From positions 1 through 64,000 of the forward strand of contig JAILLP010000018.1 of the NCBI GenBank assembly GCA_024693065.1: DNA of 64,000 bases, in the 5' to 3' direction. How positions within the stretch are numbered: the first letter of the stretch is position 1; each line of letters opens with the position of its first letter. The notes below the pieces were generated by a model. That model was not told the origin of the DNA, searched no databases, and saw nothing but the letters and a program-made list of their open reading frames with translations. Source of the stretch: Paludibacteraceae bacterium (GTDB lineage Bacteria > Bacteroidota > Bacteroidia > Bacteroidales > Paludibacteraceae). Shown here piece after piece: positions 26,416-35,700 of this stretch. Both the position numbers and the translations under genes were made by a program.

Positions 26416-27315
26416 ATGAAAATACCGTTTTGTAAACCCTACACAAGTCCGCCTGATTTGGTTGAACTCCAACAATCACGTGGTTTGACAATTGAAGATG
26501 CCGCAAAAGCTCAGCATTATCTTCAACACATTGGATATTATCGTCTATCCGCCTACATGTATCCCTTTTTACGAATCCCCAAGAAACAACATCGATATAA
26601 GCCAGAAGCAACATTTAGAAAAGTGATGATGCTATACCGCTTTGACAAGAAGCTTCGTCTTTTTATATTCAATGAGATCGAAAAGGTTGAAGTTGCCATA
26701 CGTTGTGCCATAGTTAATGTGGGGTGTGAAATTACTGGAGATCCTTTTTGGATGACTGACAGCCAAAATTTCACGAATCAAACAAAGTACCTTCAAACCA
26801 TGCGATTGGTTAATGATGAACTTCGACGTTCACGAGAAGACTTCATCAATCACTTTAAGCAAAACTACACGAACGATTATCCTCCTGCATGGATGCTTTC
26901 AGAAATCCTTCCTTTTGGTGTCATGACCAATCTCTATGACAATGTCAGGAATATGCGCATAAAGAAGAAGGTGGCTCAGAAATTCGGACTTCAAGTCGCT
27001 CCATTCGAATCCTGGATGACAATCATAACCCTTACACGTAACTCATGCTGCCATCATGCCCGTGTGTGGAATAAGCAAAATACGATTCGTCCGATGTTAC
27101 CTAATCGAATAAACCATCCGTGGATAAACTTGTCAACAGACCTGCTACGTGTCTATTTTGATTTATGTATCATCAAATATTTTCTTAACATCATATCACC
27201 GATGAACGACATGACAAAGAAATTAAAATCCTTGCTGGCTGAATATCCTGATGTTGACACATGTGCAATGGGATTCCCTATGGGGTGGCAGACTGAACCA
27301 CTATGGGGATATTGA
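26416..27315 (+). CDS. AbiF/AbiD-type (Abi_2) HEPN RNase-like protein
   Basis: 299 residues. The N-terminal block 'RGLTIEDAAKAQHYLQHIGYYRLSAYMYPF' (about residues 23-52) is typical of Abi_2 proteins. The C-terminal half holds a HEPN motif, R208-N-S-C-C-H213 (R-x4-H), the expected RNase active site, in a 'TLTRNSCCHHARVWN' context. Abi_2 proteins cause abortive infection by RNA cleavage or growth arrest. The gene starts 21 nt after the structured-RNA stem, so toxin and RNA share one promoter, and the RNA end may limit read-through into the toxin. It is AT-rich relative to GH94 upstream. Confidence 0.85.
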   Translation: MKIPFCKPYTSPPDLVELQQSRGLTIEDAAKAQHYLQHIGYYRLSAYMYPFLRIPKKQHRYKPEATFRKVMMLYRFDKKLRLFIFNEIEKVEVAIRCAIVNVGCEITGDPFWMTDSQNFTNQTKYLQTMRLVNDELRRSREDFINHFKQNYTNDYPPAWMLSEILPFGVMTNLYDNVRNMRIKKKVAQKFGLQVAPFESWMTIITLTRNSCCHHARVWNKQNTIRPMLPNRINHPWINLSTDLLRVYFDLCIIKYFLNIISPMNDMTKKLKSLLAEYPDVDTCAMGFPMGWQTEPLWGY

Positions 27316-27504
27316 GAAGATGTGCTTTTTTACCTGTTATATTAATAGAAATGCAATATGCTCTTCTATGTGTCAAATGGCATTTTCTAGTGATATATTT
27401 TATCATATAGAAAATATTCAACATCTTTGTATGCAATATGACATGAATTACAAAGTCTGGAATATTGCTTTATAACAAAAACGGTTGAACAAAATAAAAG
27501 CGAT

Positions 27505-28137
27505 ATGGAATACGGAATAGTTTATCTTCTAACCAACCCAGTAATGCCAGGACTTGTTAAAATTGGTATGACTGCGCAAGAAGATATTGATAAAAGGATG
27601 AAAGAACTCTACACAACAGGCGTGCCTGTGCCTTTTGAGTGTCAATTTGCTTGCCGAGTGAAAAAATCAGACTGCGTAAAAATTGAGAAGGCCCTTCACA
27701 CAGCTTTTGAACCACAAAGGATCAATGCTAATCGGGAGTTCTTTCGAATCCAAGTTAATCAAGCGAAGGCTATTCTAGAACTATTCCACCACACAGACGT
27801 GACAGAAGAAGTAACAGATGAAATACAAAACGATTTAACTGAAAATGACAAAGCCGCATCAATTAAAGCTCAATCCAAACGCCCTGCATTAAACTTTTTT
27901 GAGATGGGCTTGCAAAAAGGTGACGTCCTTAGATGGAAAGAGAACCCTTCAATATCTGTAACCATTGTGTCAGAGCGTAAAATCGAATATGAAGGAGAAG
28001 AAACTTCCATCAGTTCACTTTCAGCAAAACTGAAAGGATATAACACAAAACATATCGCTCCTGGCGCATATTGGTTATTCAATGACAAATTGCTTGGCGA
28101 TATATACGATGAAACATATCCTTTTGAAGCAGAATAA
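27505..28137 (+). CDS. GIY-YIG nuclease family protein with C-terminal RAMA-like domain
   Basis: 210 residues. The N-terminal domain (1-90) is of the T5orf172/MUG113 type: 'GIVYLLTNPVMPGLVKIGMT' supplies the GIY and YIG elements in modified form, with Arg (DKRMKEL) and a Glu (EKALHTAF) in the expected catalytic places. From about residue 125 the segment 'FFEMGLQKGDVLRW ... EYEGEETSISSLSAKLKG' followed by 'YWLFNDKLLGDIYDETY' resembles a RAMA-type domain often linked to restriction proteins; this part is an inference. It may recognise or cut modified DNA. It lies 189 nt after abiF. Confidence 0.7.
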   Translation: MEYGIVYLLTNPVMPGLVKIGMTAQEDIDKRMKELYTTGVPVPFECQFACRVKKSDCVKIEKALHTAFEPQRINANREFFRIQVNQAKAILELFHHTDVTEEVTDEIQNDLTENDKAASIKAQSKRPALNFFEMGLQKGDVLRWKENPSISVTIVSERKIEYEGEETSISSLSAKLKGYNTKHIAPGAYWLFNDKLLGDIYDETYPFEAE

Positions 28138-28236
28138 ACAAAATAAACATTTAGTCAGGAGGAAAATCATTGACTGAACTTGGATTGCAAATCCAAACAT
28201 CTAGACTTAGTTGAACTACGTCAATGAAAACATCAC

Positions 28237-28275
28237 TCGACATTTCTGTGTCTAGACACACTTTTCTCGACTGGA
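28237..28275. repeat. 39-nt direct repeat with TGTGTCTAGACACA palindrome, copy 1
   Basis: 37 of 39 bases match 30482-30520. The perfect 14-nt palindrome TGTGTCTAGACACA is at 28247-28260. The copy lies about 64 nt upstream of the -33 box of the GH5 promoter. Confidence 0.85.
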
Positions 28276-28323
28276 CTCCACCGAAACGTGATCGATAAAG
28301 GCTCGTTATTAAACAAAAAAACC

Positions 28324-28354
28324 TTGCAATTCCTGTTCCGTTTGTATAACTTTG
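28324..28354 (+). promoter_or_regulatory. GH5 promoter
   Basis: TTG at 28324-28326, 20 nt, TAACTTTG at 28347-28354. It leaves a leader of about 100 nt before the ATG at 28465. Confidence 0.7.
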
Positions 28355-28464
28355 TAAGTGGCAGACAGAAAGAGAGTGGTATTTATTGCGTTAGTGTGTT
28401 CCAAAACAGGGCCTTTCTCTTCCGTCCGATTAAGGATTATCTAACTATTTTGAAATTTATACAG

Positions 28465-30345
28465 ATGAAAAAATTTTTTACACTAATTGCTCTATTTGCG
28501 TTTGCATTCTCGGCTTATGCATTGGAAGGATTGAAGTTGGTAGGTACCCAATTGTGTACGGAAAGTGGGAAGCCCATTCAATTGAGAGGATGGAGTACCC
28601 ATGGCTCATGGTTTAAGGAGTGCTATGACGAGGAGGAGGATTTCTCCGCCATGAAAAGGAAAGGCGCTAATGTGGCGCGTATTGTCACGTACTTCAACGA
28701 AGGTGAGGGCGTAAATGAAGCGTGGGTTAAGAATTGCATCGATTTTTGCGCCAACCAGAACATGTATTGCATCGTCGATTGGCACTTGACAAAAGATCGA
28801 GAAGAGTTGAAAGGTAACCCGATGACCAGAGTGGAAGACGCGAAGAACTTCTTCCATGACATCTCCGAATACGTCAGCGAAAAGGATTACAATCATGTGT
28901 TGTACGAGATATGCAACGAACCTGTCTACGATTCCATATCGGATGGTTGGGGGTCGAAGGATCCTTATGAAGTTGGGAAAGAATATGTATGGGGTTGGAT
29001 AAAGGATTATTGCAAGGAAATCCTTCCGGTCATCAAAGCGAACGACTCCACCTCGATCGTATTGGTAGGCACGCCGCAATGGGACCAAGCCTTAGTATTC
29101 CCTTTCCTGGATCCGATCGACGAGATGGGCATGAACGTGATGTACAGTTTCCACTATTACGCGTATGACCAGGAAATATATCTGGGCGAGCTGAGCAGCG
29201 CATCGGCTTTTATCCCTTTGTTCGTAACGACATGGAGCCTTTCCAGCCAAGAAAATGGCACAAAGATATCGACAGAAAACGCTGATAAGTTGATGACCGT
29301 ATGCAACGGAAAGAATATCGGCGGACAAGTCATCAGTTGGGTCAACTGGAGTTGGAGTTACCTGGATTCACCAGAAAATTCTTTCAGCTCAATAGAGAAT
29401 TACGACAAGAAAAACTTTTCAGAGGCTGGGAAATACGTTGTGAAGCAATTGGCGAAAGGCGACAACTTTGCCTTTTGTGAATCTCAAGCGTATGATAGCG
29501 CGCAAGTGTTCGACGGTGTGAACGACTTCTATTTGGCACTGGAAAAATTCGACAAGGGAGGAAACAACAATGCCTACTATGACTTTGACGAGGATTGGGT
29601 GGAGTGCTATCCTGTTCCATGTAATAGCGGACATGCGGGAATGAGCGGTGTCCGTGGCGACGATGCTGTAGACATAGGTTACACCAATGAGGAGAATCTG
29701 GACAGCAGCTACTATAGCTTGGGCTACATCGGTCGAGGCGAATGGGTGAAATATACCATCGACGTGAAACATGCTGGCGACTATGAATTCGAGACCTACA
29801 CGAACAACCATATAGATCACAACATCATCGCATTCACGGTTGATGGCAAGAACGCGCTTGTCGATGAGGATGGGAAGGAGATATACCGCGCATTGGAATT
29901 GCAAACCAGTGGCGAAGGTGAAAAAATGGATGGTTACAATGATTGGGGATGGACGAAACCTATATGCCCATACGCACCAGAGAAAAAGTTCCGTTTGCGT
30001 TTCAATGAGACGGGTGAACATAAATTAGGCATTGTCTTCATGACAAACGGTTCCGGGTTGGGTTCCCTTAAGATCATTGGCAAACCTGAAAATACGGTGA
30101 ATGTTGAGGATGTGAACAACCTGGTCGTTCGGTTGTGGCCTAACCCATCCGAGGACGGTTCCCTGAGCGTCTCCGTCAACTACGATTCCGACGTCACCAT
30201 CTATAGCGCACAAGGAGTTGCCGTATTTTCCAGAAGAGTAGCCGCCGGTGTGACAACATTGAACACCTCATTGGATGCAGGCGTCTACTACGTGAAGGTG
30301 CAAAATGAGAACGGTGTTTTCACAAATAAATTCATTGTGAAATAA
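28465..30345 (+). CDS. GH5 (subfamily 2-like) protein with CBM and T9SS signal; nucleophile missing
   Basis: 626 residues from the ATG at 28465 (MKKFFTLIALFAFAFSAYA signal peptide). The GH5 barrel spans about 20-320: 'VDWHLTKD', acid/base Glu152 (YEICNEP), 'SFHYYA' and 'QVISWVNWSWS' are all family features. At the nucleophile site GH5_2 enzymes have FVTEWG; here it reads FVTTWS, with Thr256 (codon ACA) in place of Glu. Two base changes separate the codons, so a reading error is unlikely. A CBM6/CBM35-like sandwich (about 370-540) and a T9SS type-A C-terminal domain (WPNPS ... TNKFIVK) follow. It is likely surface-bound and binds rather than cuts beta-glucan, unless another residue takes over. 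Confidence 0.85.
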   Translation: MKKFFTLIALFAFAFSAYALEGLKLVGTQLCTESGKPIQLRGWSTHGSWFKECYDEEEDFSAMKRKGANVARIVTYFNEGEGVNEAWVKNCIDFCANQNMYCIVDWHLTKDREELKGNPMTRVEDAKNFFHDISEYVSEKDYNHVLYEICNEPVYDSISDGWGSKDPYEVGKEYVWGWIKDYCKEILPVIKANDSTSIVLVGTPQWDQALVFPFLDPIDEMGMNVMYSFHYYAYDQEIYLGELSSASAFIPLFVTTWSLSSQENGTKISTENADKLMTVCNGKNIGGQVISWVNWSWSYLDSPENSFSSIENYDKKNFSEAGKYVVKQLAKGDNFAFCESQAYDSAQVFDGVNDFYLALEKFDKGGNNNAYYDFDEDWVECYPVPCNSGHAGMSGVRGDDAVDIGYTNEENLDSSYYSLGYIGRGEWVKYTIDVKHAGDYEFETYTNNHIDHNIIAFTVDGKNALVDEDGKEIYRALELQTSGEGEKMDGYNDWGWTKPICPYAPEKKFRLRFNETGEHKLGIVFMTNGSGLGSLKIIGKPENTVNVEDVNNLVVRLWPNPSEDGSLSVSVNYDSDVTIYSAQGVAVFSRRVAAGVTTLNTSLDAGVYYVKVQNENGVFTNKFIVK

Positions 30346-30365
30346 TCGACCATATCCGCTTTCGT

Positions 30366-30440
30366 CCACCAATAGGAGGGAAAGGGTGGCATCTATATCA
30401 TAGATGGCATCGCTTCCCTCTTGTTGGTGGTTCGTTTTTT
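30366..30440 (+). terminator. Terminator after GH5
   Basis: CCACCAA at 30366-30372 pairs with TTGGTGG at 30424-30430, enclosing further stems, and a T-run lies at 30435-30440. It is unusually long for a rho-independent terminator. Confidence 0.65.
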
Positions 30441-30481
30441 GTACAATCATTTGAATATCATGCTATTTCTCTATATCCCAT

Positions 30482-30520
30482 TCGATATTTCTGTGTCTAG
30501 ACACACTTTTCTCGAATGGA
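30482..30520. repeat. 39-nt direct repeat with TGTGTCTAGACACA palindrome, copy 2
   Basis: Second copy, palindrome at 30492-30505. It lies about 60 nt upstream of the toxin-antitoxin promoter, a position similar to that of copy 1 relative to the GH5 promoter. Confidence 0.85.
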
Positions 30521-30581
30521 TCAACCACGCATTTTCTTTAACTCCTAATAGAACCAAATTTTTAATATTAAAAGTTATTTA

Positions 30582-30589
30582 TAACTTTG
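30582..30589 (+). promoter_or_regulatory. -7 box before the toxin-antitoxin pair
   Basis: TAACTTTG matches TAnnTTTG and is the same word used in the GH5 promoter. The -33 region is AT-rich without a clear TTTG. Confidence 0.5.
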
Positions 30590-30616
30590 TATGTAAGAAC
30601 CAATTATAATAGAATT

Positions 30617-30829
30617 ATGACAACAGCTTTCAATCCAATACAGATACACTTGTTACAGATGTTCTCGCTCGACAAGAGTCAAGACGGTCTCAAGGAACTG
30701 AAAGATGTACTTTACCGTCATTACTCGGCTCGCATGGAAGAACGGCTTGACACGCTATGGCAGTCGGGCAAGCTAGACCAGCAACGGCTTGACGAAATAA
30801 ACCAGATGGATCTTCATCAACTGAAATAA
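30617..30829 (+). CDS. Putative antitoxin of a PIN toxin pair
   Basis: 70 residues from the ATG at 30617. An upstream in-frame GTA/TTG-type start falls between the promoter and this ATG and is less likely. The helical, charged sequence 'GLKELKDVLYRHYSARMEERLDTLW' resembles small antitoxins that precede COG1569 PIN toxins in Bacteroidetes. It ends 6 nt before the toxin. No DNA-binding fold is obvious. The call rests mainly on the neighbour. Confidence 0.7.
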   Translation: MTTAFNPIQIHLLQMFSLDKSQDGLKELKDVLYRHYSARMEERLDTLWQSGKLDQQRLDEINQMDLHQLK

Positions 30830-30835
30830 TCTGCC

Positions 30836-31240
30836 ATGAAGATAGTCTTAGACACTAATAGTCTTATTCAGTGTGTACCACGTCAAAGCCGATATCACAT
30901 TGTATGGGAATCTCTTACAAGAGGTGAGCATGTGCTTTGTTTGACGAACGAGATACTAGAAGAGTATGTTGAGATTCTACAACGACTGACCGATTATGAG
31001 ACAGCAGAATTAATCGTGAAAACCATTGTCAACAGTCCATTTGTTGAACTCATCACTCCCTACTATCACTTCCAGCTAATAGAGGCGGACCCTGATGATA
31101 ATAAGTTTGTAGATTGTGCTATTGCAGCTGGTGCCCGTTATATTGTCACCAATGACAGACACTACAATGTACTTAAGGAGATATCATTCCCTCATGTCGA
31201 TGTGATTACTTTAGCCGATTTCTCTGAATTGATGAAATAA
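30836..31240 (+). CDS. PIN-domain toxin (COG1569 family)
   Basis: 134 residues. The acidic residues of a PIN RNase are in place: Asp6 (VLDTNSL), Glu41/Glu42 (EILEEYVEIL), Asp92 (DDNKFVDCAI) and Asp111 (IVTNDRHY). Such proteins cut RNA, often tRNA or translating mRNA, and are held in check by the antitoxin encoded just before. The pair lies directly after the 39-nt repeat, so it could stabilise the neighbouring segment. Its composition is lower in GC than the hydrolase gene that follows. Confidence 0.85.
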   Translation: MKIVLDTNSLIQCVPRQSRYHIVWESLTRGEHVLCLTNEILEEYVEILQRLTDYETAELIVKTIVNSPFVELITPYYHFQLIEADPDDNKFVDCAIAAGARYIVTNDRHYNVLKEISFPHVDVITLADFSELMK

Positions 31241-31261
31241 GTCCTCGAAAGATTACATTTG
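31229..31261 (+). promoter_or_regulatory. Promoter of the alpha/beta hydrolase gene
   Basis: TTG at 31229-31231 and TACATTTG at 31254-31261, with 22-nt spacing. It begins inside the toxin gene end and lies 27 nt before the ATG at 31289. Confidence 0.6.
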
Positions 31262-31288
31262 CAATTACTGCGCCCAAAAATATTACCC

Positions 31289-32629
31289 ATGAAAAAGCAT
31301 CTTATTTTAGTCATTTTTTCTCTTATTGGTGGTTCGCTATTCGCCCAACCGTTGGACAAAGAGGCTGCCGAGTCGTCCAAGGAGCAGGTCATCGCGGAAT
31401 GGAAAGCCCAGATGTCCGCTATATATGACCAAGCATATCAAGAACATATCATCCGTCGTGACGGGTTACAGTTAGGATTGGGATACTTCATCCGAGGCGC
31501 GGAACCTGCAGGGGGACGTAGCCTTTGGATCTCCATGCACGGCGGCGGAAACGCCCCCAAGGAAACGAATGACCAACAGTGGGAGAACCAAATATACCTT
31601 TACCAACCGCAAGGCATCTACGTGGCGCCGAGAGCTCCATGGGATGATTGGGACATGTGGTTCAAAGCGCCTATCGACTCCCTCTTCCAGGACTTGATCA
31701 CCATGATGATCGTCAAGGAGAATATCAACCCTGATAAAGTGTATATCATGGGCTATTCCGCCGGAGGTGACGGTGTCTGGCGATTGGCGCCTCGCCTCGC
31801 CGACCATTGGGCCGCCGCCGCCATGATGGCCGGTCACCCGGGCGACGTGGGACTACGTAACTTGGTTAACACTCCTTTCACCATTTGGGTGGGCGCCCTC
31901 GACTCCGCCTACGACCGCAACAAGGAGGTACAGAAGAGAGGGAAGGAAATGGATGAACTTAGCCAGTCTGTGCCAGGGAAATATATCCATGAGACCCATA
32001 TCGTCGCAGGGAAAGGTCACTGGATGGACCAGGTGGACACCGCCGCCGTCAGCTGGATGCAACGCTACACCCGCGACGCACATCCCCAACAGATCATCTG
32101 GACGCAGGAGGAATGTTTGCGGAACGCTTTCTATTGGGTCTCCTTGCCCCCTTCCGTGAAACCCGTGCGGGGCAACACCTTCGACGCGAGAATCGAGGGA
32201 AACACTATCACCATCGATAAGATGGATTATGATGAGGTGGTCATCTGGCTGGACGATGACATGGTGGACCTCTCTCAGCCCGTCACCATCCAATACGACG
32301 GGAGGACGCTCTTCCGGCAAGTGGTGGAGAGAACAGAAGAGAGCATGCGGCAATCCATCTACGAACGCAAAGACCCATCCTTCTGTTTCCCTGCCAACGT
32401 CACTATCTCAAAAGACATGACAGCGGAAGACACTGGTGTAGAGGAGATTGAAGCCTCCCTATTGTGGCGTGATGATATCCGGAGGATCGAAGCCTATGAC
32501 CTGCAAGGACATATCCTCTGCACCACCACGCAACGGGACGAATACCTGAGATTCGCACAAGGATGGAACCGTATCCATGTCGTAAAGATATACTTCGACA
32601 CATTCTGTTCGGTCGGATTGCGGAAATAA
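31289..32629 (+). CDS. Secreted alpha/beta hydrolase (esterase-like)
   Basis: 446 residues from the ATG at 31289. Signal peptide MKKHLILVIFSLIGGSLFA. The alpha/beta hydrolase fold is shown by 'SLWISMHGGGNAP' (oxyanion region) and the nucleophile elbow 'YIMGYSAGGDGVWRL' (G-Y-S-A-G). His of the triad is likely in 'VAGKGHWMDQ'. The shape resembles predicted peptidases or feruloyl-type esterases of the LpqC/COG4099 group. The C-terminal part from about 300 is a beta-rich region with an 'AYDLQGHILCT' tail similar to T9SS-linked ends. In this setting an esterase removing ester groups from hemicellulose is plausible, but the substrate is not shown. Confidence 0.75.
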   Translation: MKKHLILVIFSLIGGSLFAQPLDKEAAESSKEQVIAEWKAQMSAIYDQAYQEHIIRRDGLQLGLGYFIRGAEPAGGRSLWISMHGGGNAPKETNDQQWENQIYLYQPQGIYVAPRAPWDDWDMWFKAPIDSLFQDLITMMIVKENINPDKVYIMGYSAGGDGVWRLAPRLADHWAAAAMMAGHPGDVGLRNLVNTPFTIWVGALDSAYDRNKEVQKRGKEMDELSQSVPGKYIHETHIVAGKGHWMDQVDTAAVSWMQRYTRDAHPQQIIWTQEECLRNAFYWVSLPPSVKPVRGNTFDARIEGNTITIDKMDYDEVVIWLDDDMVDLSQPVTIQYDGRTLFRQVVERTEESMRQSIYERKDPSFCFPANVTISKDMTAEDTGVEEIEASLLWRDDIRRIEAYDLQGHILCTTTQRDEYLRFAQGWNRIHVVKIYFDTFCSVGLRK

Positions 32630-32698
32630 TGCAGCATATTCCTAGCATATTTTTCCAAAAAACGGTAAAAGTTTTATTATAAATGCGAAAAATATTGC

Positions 32699-32706
32699 TA
32701 TATTTG
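32699..32706 (+). promoter_or_regulatory. -7 box of the giant repeat-protein gene
   Basis: TATATTTG matches TAnnTTTG. An in-frame ATG at 32683 lies before it, which argues for a later start. Confidence 0.5.
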
Positions 32707-32787
32707 AACGAAAAGGCAACGTGTCCTTTCCGAAGGGGAGGGTGCATGCGCAACTGTTTGTCAACGAAAAGAATAACACCCGTCTGT

Positions 32788-35700
32788 ATGAGGTTAGAGA
32801 AGTATATAATCGGATGTATATGTGCGATATTACTATCGTTAGGCGCCTATTCCCAGGAGATTTTTATCGACGGAAGGGTGAAGGCGCTGAGTAACTTCTC
32901 ATGCGGTGAGATGCACACCCTCCGCTTATCCGACCCTTCCACATGGAGTTTAACTTTCCCATCACCGTATTGTTTATGGCAACGTTCGGACAACGACGGA
33001 ACGACGTGGCAAAATATCCTTGAGAGCGGTACGGAGGTCTATTCCCTCAATGTGGTGAATCATGACGGAACGAAGCAACTCTACCGCGTCATCATCGCAG
33101 ATTCGCAAAGCGATGCCACCAACTATGCCTTGAGCGGGAATGCGACGGGGCAATCGATATTGGTGTCGGACGAGGTCTCCATACAATGCGACCTCACCAT
33201 CTGCAACGAGAAGGAGAACCGTCTCGTGGTCTGGATGGAGGATTTCAAGAGCGTGCCGAGGGGCGAAAGGAGAGAGTGCGACAACCTCGTGGACAAACGT
33301 TTTGCGGGAAGGTATAATGAATCGTATAACACCAACGTGAACAATGGTATGTATGCCGTGGTTTCGCACGTTGAAGATGGTTCCACATCTGAATATAACT
33401 GGTTTTCAGGAGGAACAGACCATACGGGGAACAAAGACGGTGGCTTTTTGATTATCAATAACAAGGATGATCAGGCCTCCGCTAATAAGTTAATGTTCGA
33501 AAAGAAAATCGAATTCGACTTGTGTGCGGACACCTGGTACTATTTCTCCATCTATGCGATGTGTATCACTGGTGGGGCTGCTGACAATCCAACAAGGGCT
33601 TATGCTCCGTGTAATTTCACGTTTGAAATCATCGGTGAAGATGGTGTGACTATATTAGCCAAAGATCAATCGGGCGATGTCCCCGTTACCCCTCGTGGTA
33701 TCTCGACGTGGTATAATTATGGGGTAAGCTTCAATTCCGGTAATAATAAGAATGTTCTCTTACGTATCTATGACAGTGCGATTAAAGGAGTGTCCGGAAA
33801 CGACATGGCCGTTGACGACATCTCACTGATCGCCTGCGAAAAACCGATTCCGGAGACTACCCTTGGTGTGGGGCTGGAGAAGGACAAGGAGGGAATCTGC
33901 GGCGAAACCGCACAGCTGACGTTATCAGACATGTCACAATGGGAGAATGAGTTGCCAAGCGTTTACTGTGTCTGGCAAACCTCCGATGATGGCGGGGCCA
34001 CATGGACCAACATGCCAGAAAGCGGCGAGAAGGTCTACTCTGTCAAGGTGCCTTTCCAAAAGTCGGTCGAAGGCATCCGCTACCGTGTGATCGTCTCGAA
34101 GGACCAAGCCTCCGGAGAGTTCATCGCGGAGCATGGTTACTCGGACGACGCCTGCTCCATCTACAAAATCAGCAACGTCTCCACGCTCACTTGCCGTTGC
34201 GCGACGCCTCAAATCTTCGTCACCGCCAGCAGCTCATTTTTCTGCACGGACCCGGTAGAACTCTCCGCCATAGTGAACAATGGTGTGACGGCGGATAGCA
34301 TCTCATGGAGACAACAGGACGTCAGCACAGGGGATTGGGTCGCTATCGCAGACCAGCAAGGGTCTTCCATCTCTGTTTTCGACCAAATAGAAAGACACTA
34401 TTGCGCCGTGGCCTGGAATGACATCTGCCATTCCGACTCGGTGTTCATCACGATAAAGGAGAACCATACGGATAGTGTGCCGCTAAAAATCACAGGAGAT
34501 GGAACGATCTGCGAGAATGGCTCGACGACGCTCATCCTGACGGGCAACGCTCTCGACCAAATCACTTGGATGAAGAGGGAGGAGGGGGAGAGTGACTTCT
34601 CTCCTTTGGGTGCCGCTGACGCTCCGCAGGCAACGGTCAGCCCAAGTAAGACCACCTACTACCGCGCAGAGACCGCCGTTCTTCCCGGCCAGTGCATCCA
34701 AGGCATCTCCGACACGTTCACCGTGAAGGTGGATGCCCCTGCCACACTCACCCTCGCATCATCCGCCAATGCGGTCTGCGAGAACGATAACGTGACCCTC
34801 TCGGCAAGTTATGGCACGGCCACCGCCATCGTCTGGGAGAAGAAGGAGGAGGGTGAAACCGCCTTCGCGGACTTCTCCACCGACCTTGCCCAACAGCAGG
34901 TAGTCAACCCTGCGCACAAGACCACCTACCGTATCCGCTCCGCACAGAACAATGCCTGTCCGGAGAGCGTTTCGGACGAGGTGACCGTCTCCACGGAAGA
35001 CTCCCTGCGGGTCTCTGTAGAGCCTATCGAAACTACACTATGTGAAGGCACGGCAGTGAGCCTAAAAGCATCCGTCACGGGTACGCCCGCATCCATCACG
35101 TGGGAGAAGCAAGTGGGCGGACAGACCTCCGTTTTGGCCAATGACAAGGAGGTCACAGACACGCCTGCCCAATCTTGCGAATACACGGTGACAGCAGCCG
35201 GACAGCTTTGCCCGGACGCTACCCAAAGCCTCTCCGTCACAGTGGACAACCAAGCATCGCTAACCTTGAGCGCCTCCGCCAATGCGGTCTGCGTGAACGA
35301 TAACGTGACCCTCTCGGCAAACTATGGCACAGCCACCGCCATCGTCTGGGAGAAGAAGGAGGAGGGTGAAACCGCCTTCGCGGACTTCTCCACCGACCTC
35401 ACTCAACAGCAGGTGGTCAACCCAACGCACAAGACCACTTACCGCATCCGCTCTGCGCAGAACAACGCTTGTCCGGAGAGTTATTCGGACGAGGTGACCG
35501 TCTCCACGGAAGACTCCCTGCGGGTCTCTGTAGAGCATATCGAAACAACTCTCTGCGAAGGCACGGCGGTGAGTCTAAAGGCTTCCGTCACGGGTACGCC
35601 CGCCTCCGTCACGTGGGAGAAGCAGGTGGGCGGACAGACCTCCGTTTTGGCCAATGACAAAGAGACCACAGACACACCTACCCAGTCTTGCGAATACACG

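Larger units (their letters stand above)
28138..28464. other. Intergenic region before GH5, with repeat and promoter
   Basis: It contains a small hairpin (TTGGATT/AATCCAA, 28180-28196), the first 39-nt repeat (28237-28275) and the GH5 promoter (28324-28354). An in-frame ATG at 28288 precedes the promoter and was rejected as a start. Confidence 0.6.

Noticed and set aside
27251-27475. ORF overlapping the end of abiF
   Set aside because: Out of frame with abiF, no motif, and no promoter or ribosome site.
29221-29238. Frameshift or base error as the cause of the missing GH5 nucleophile
   Set aside because: Frame is intact on both sides and Glu to Thr needs two base changes.
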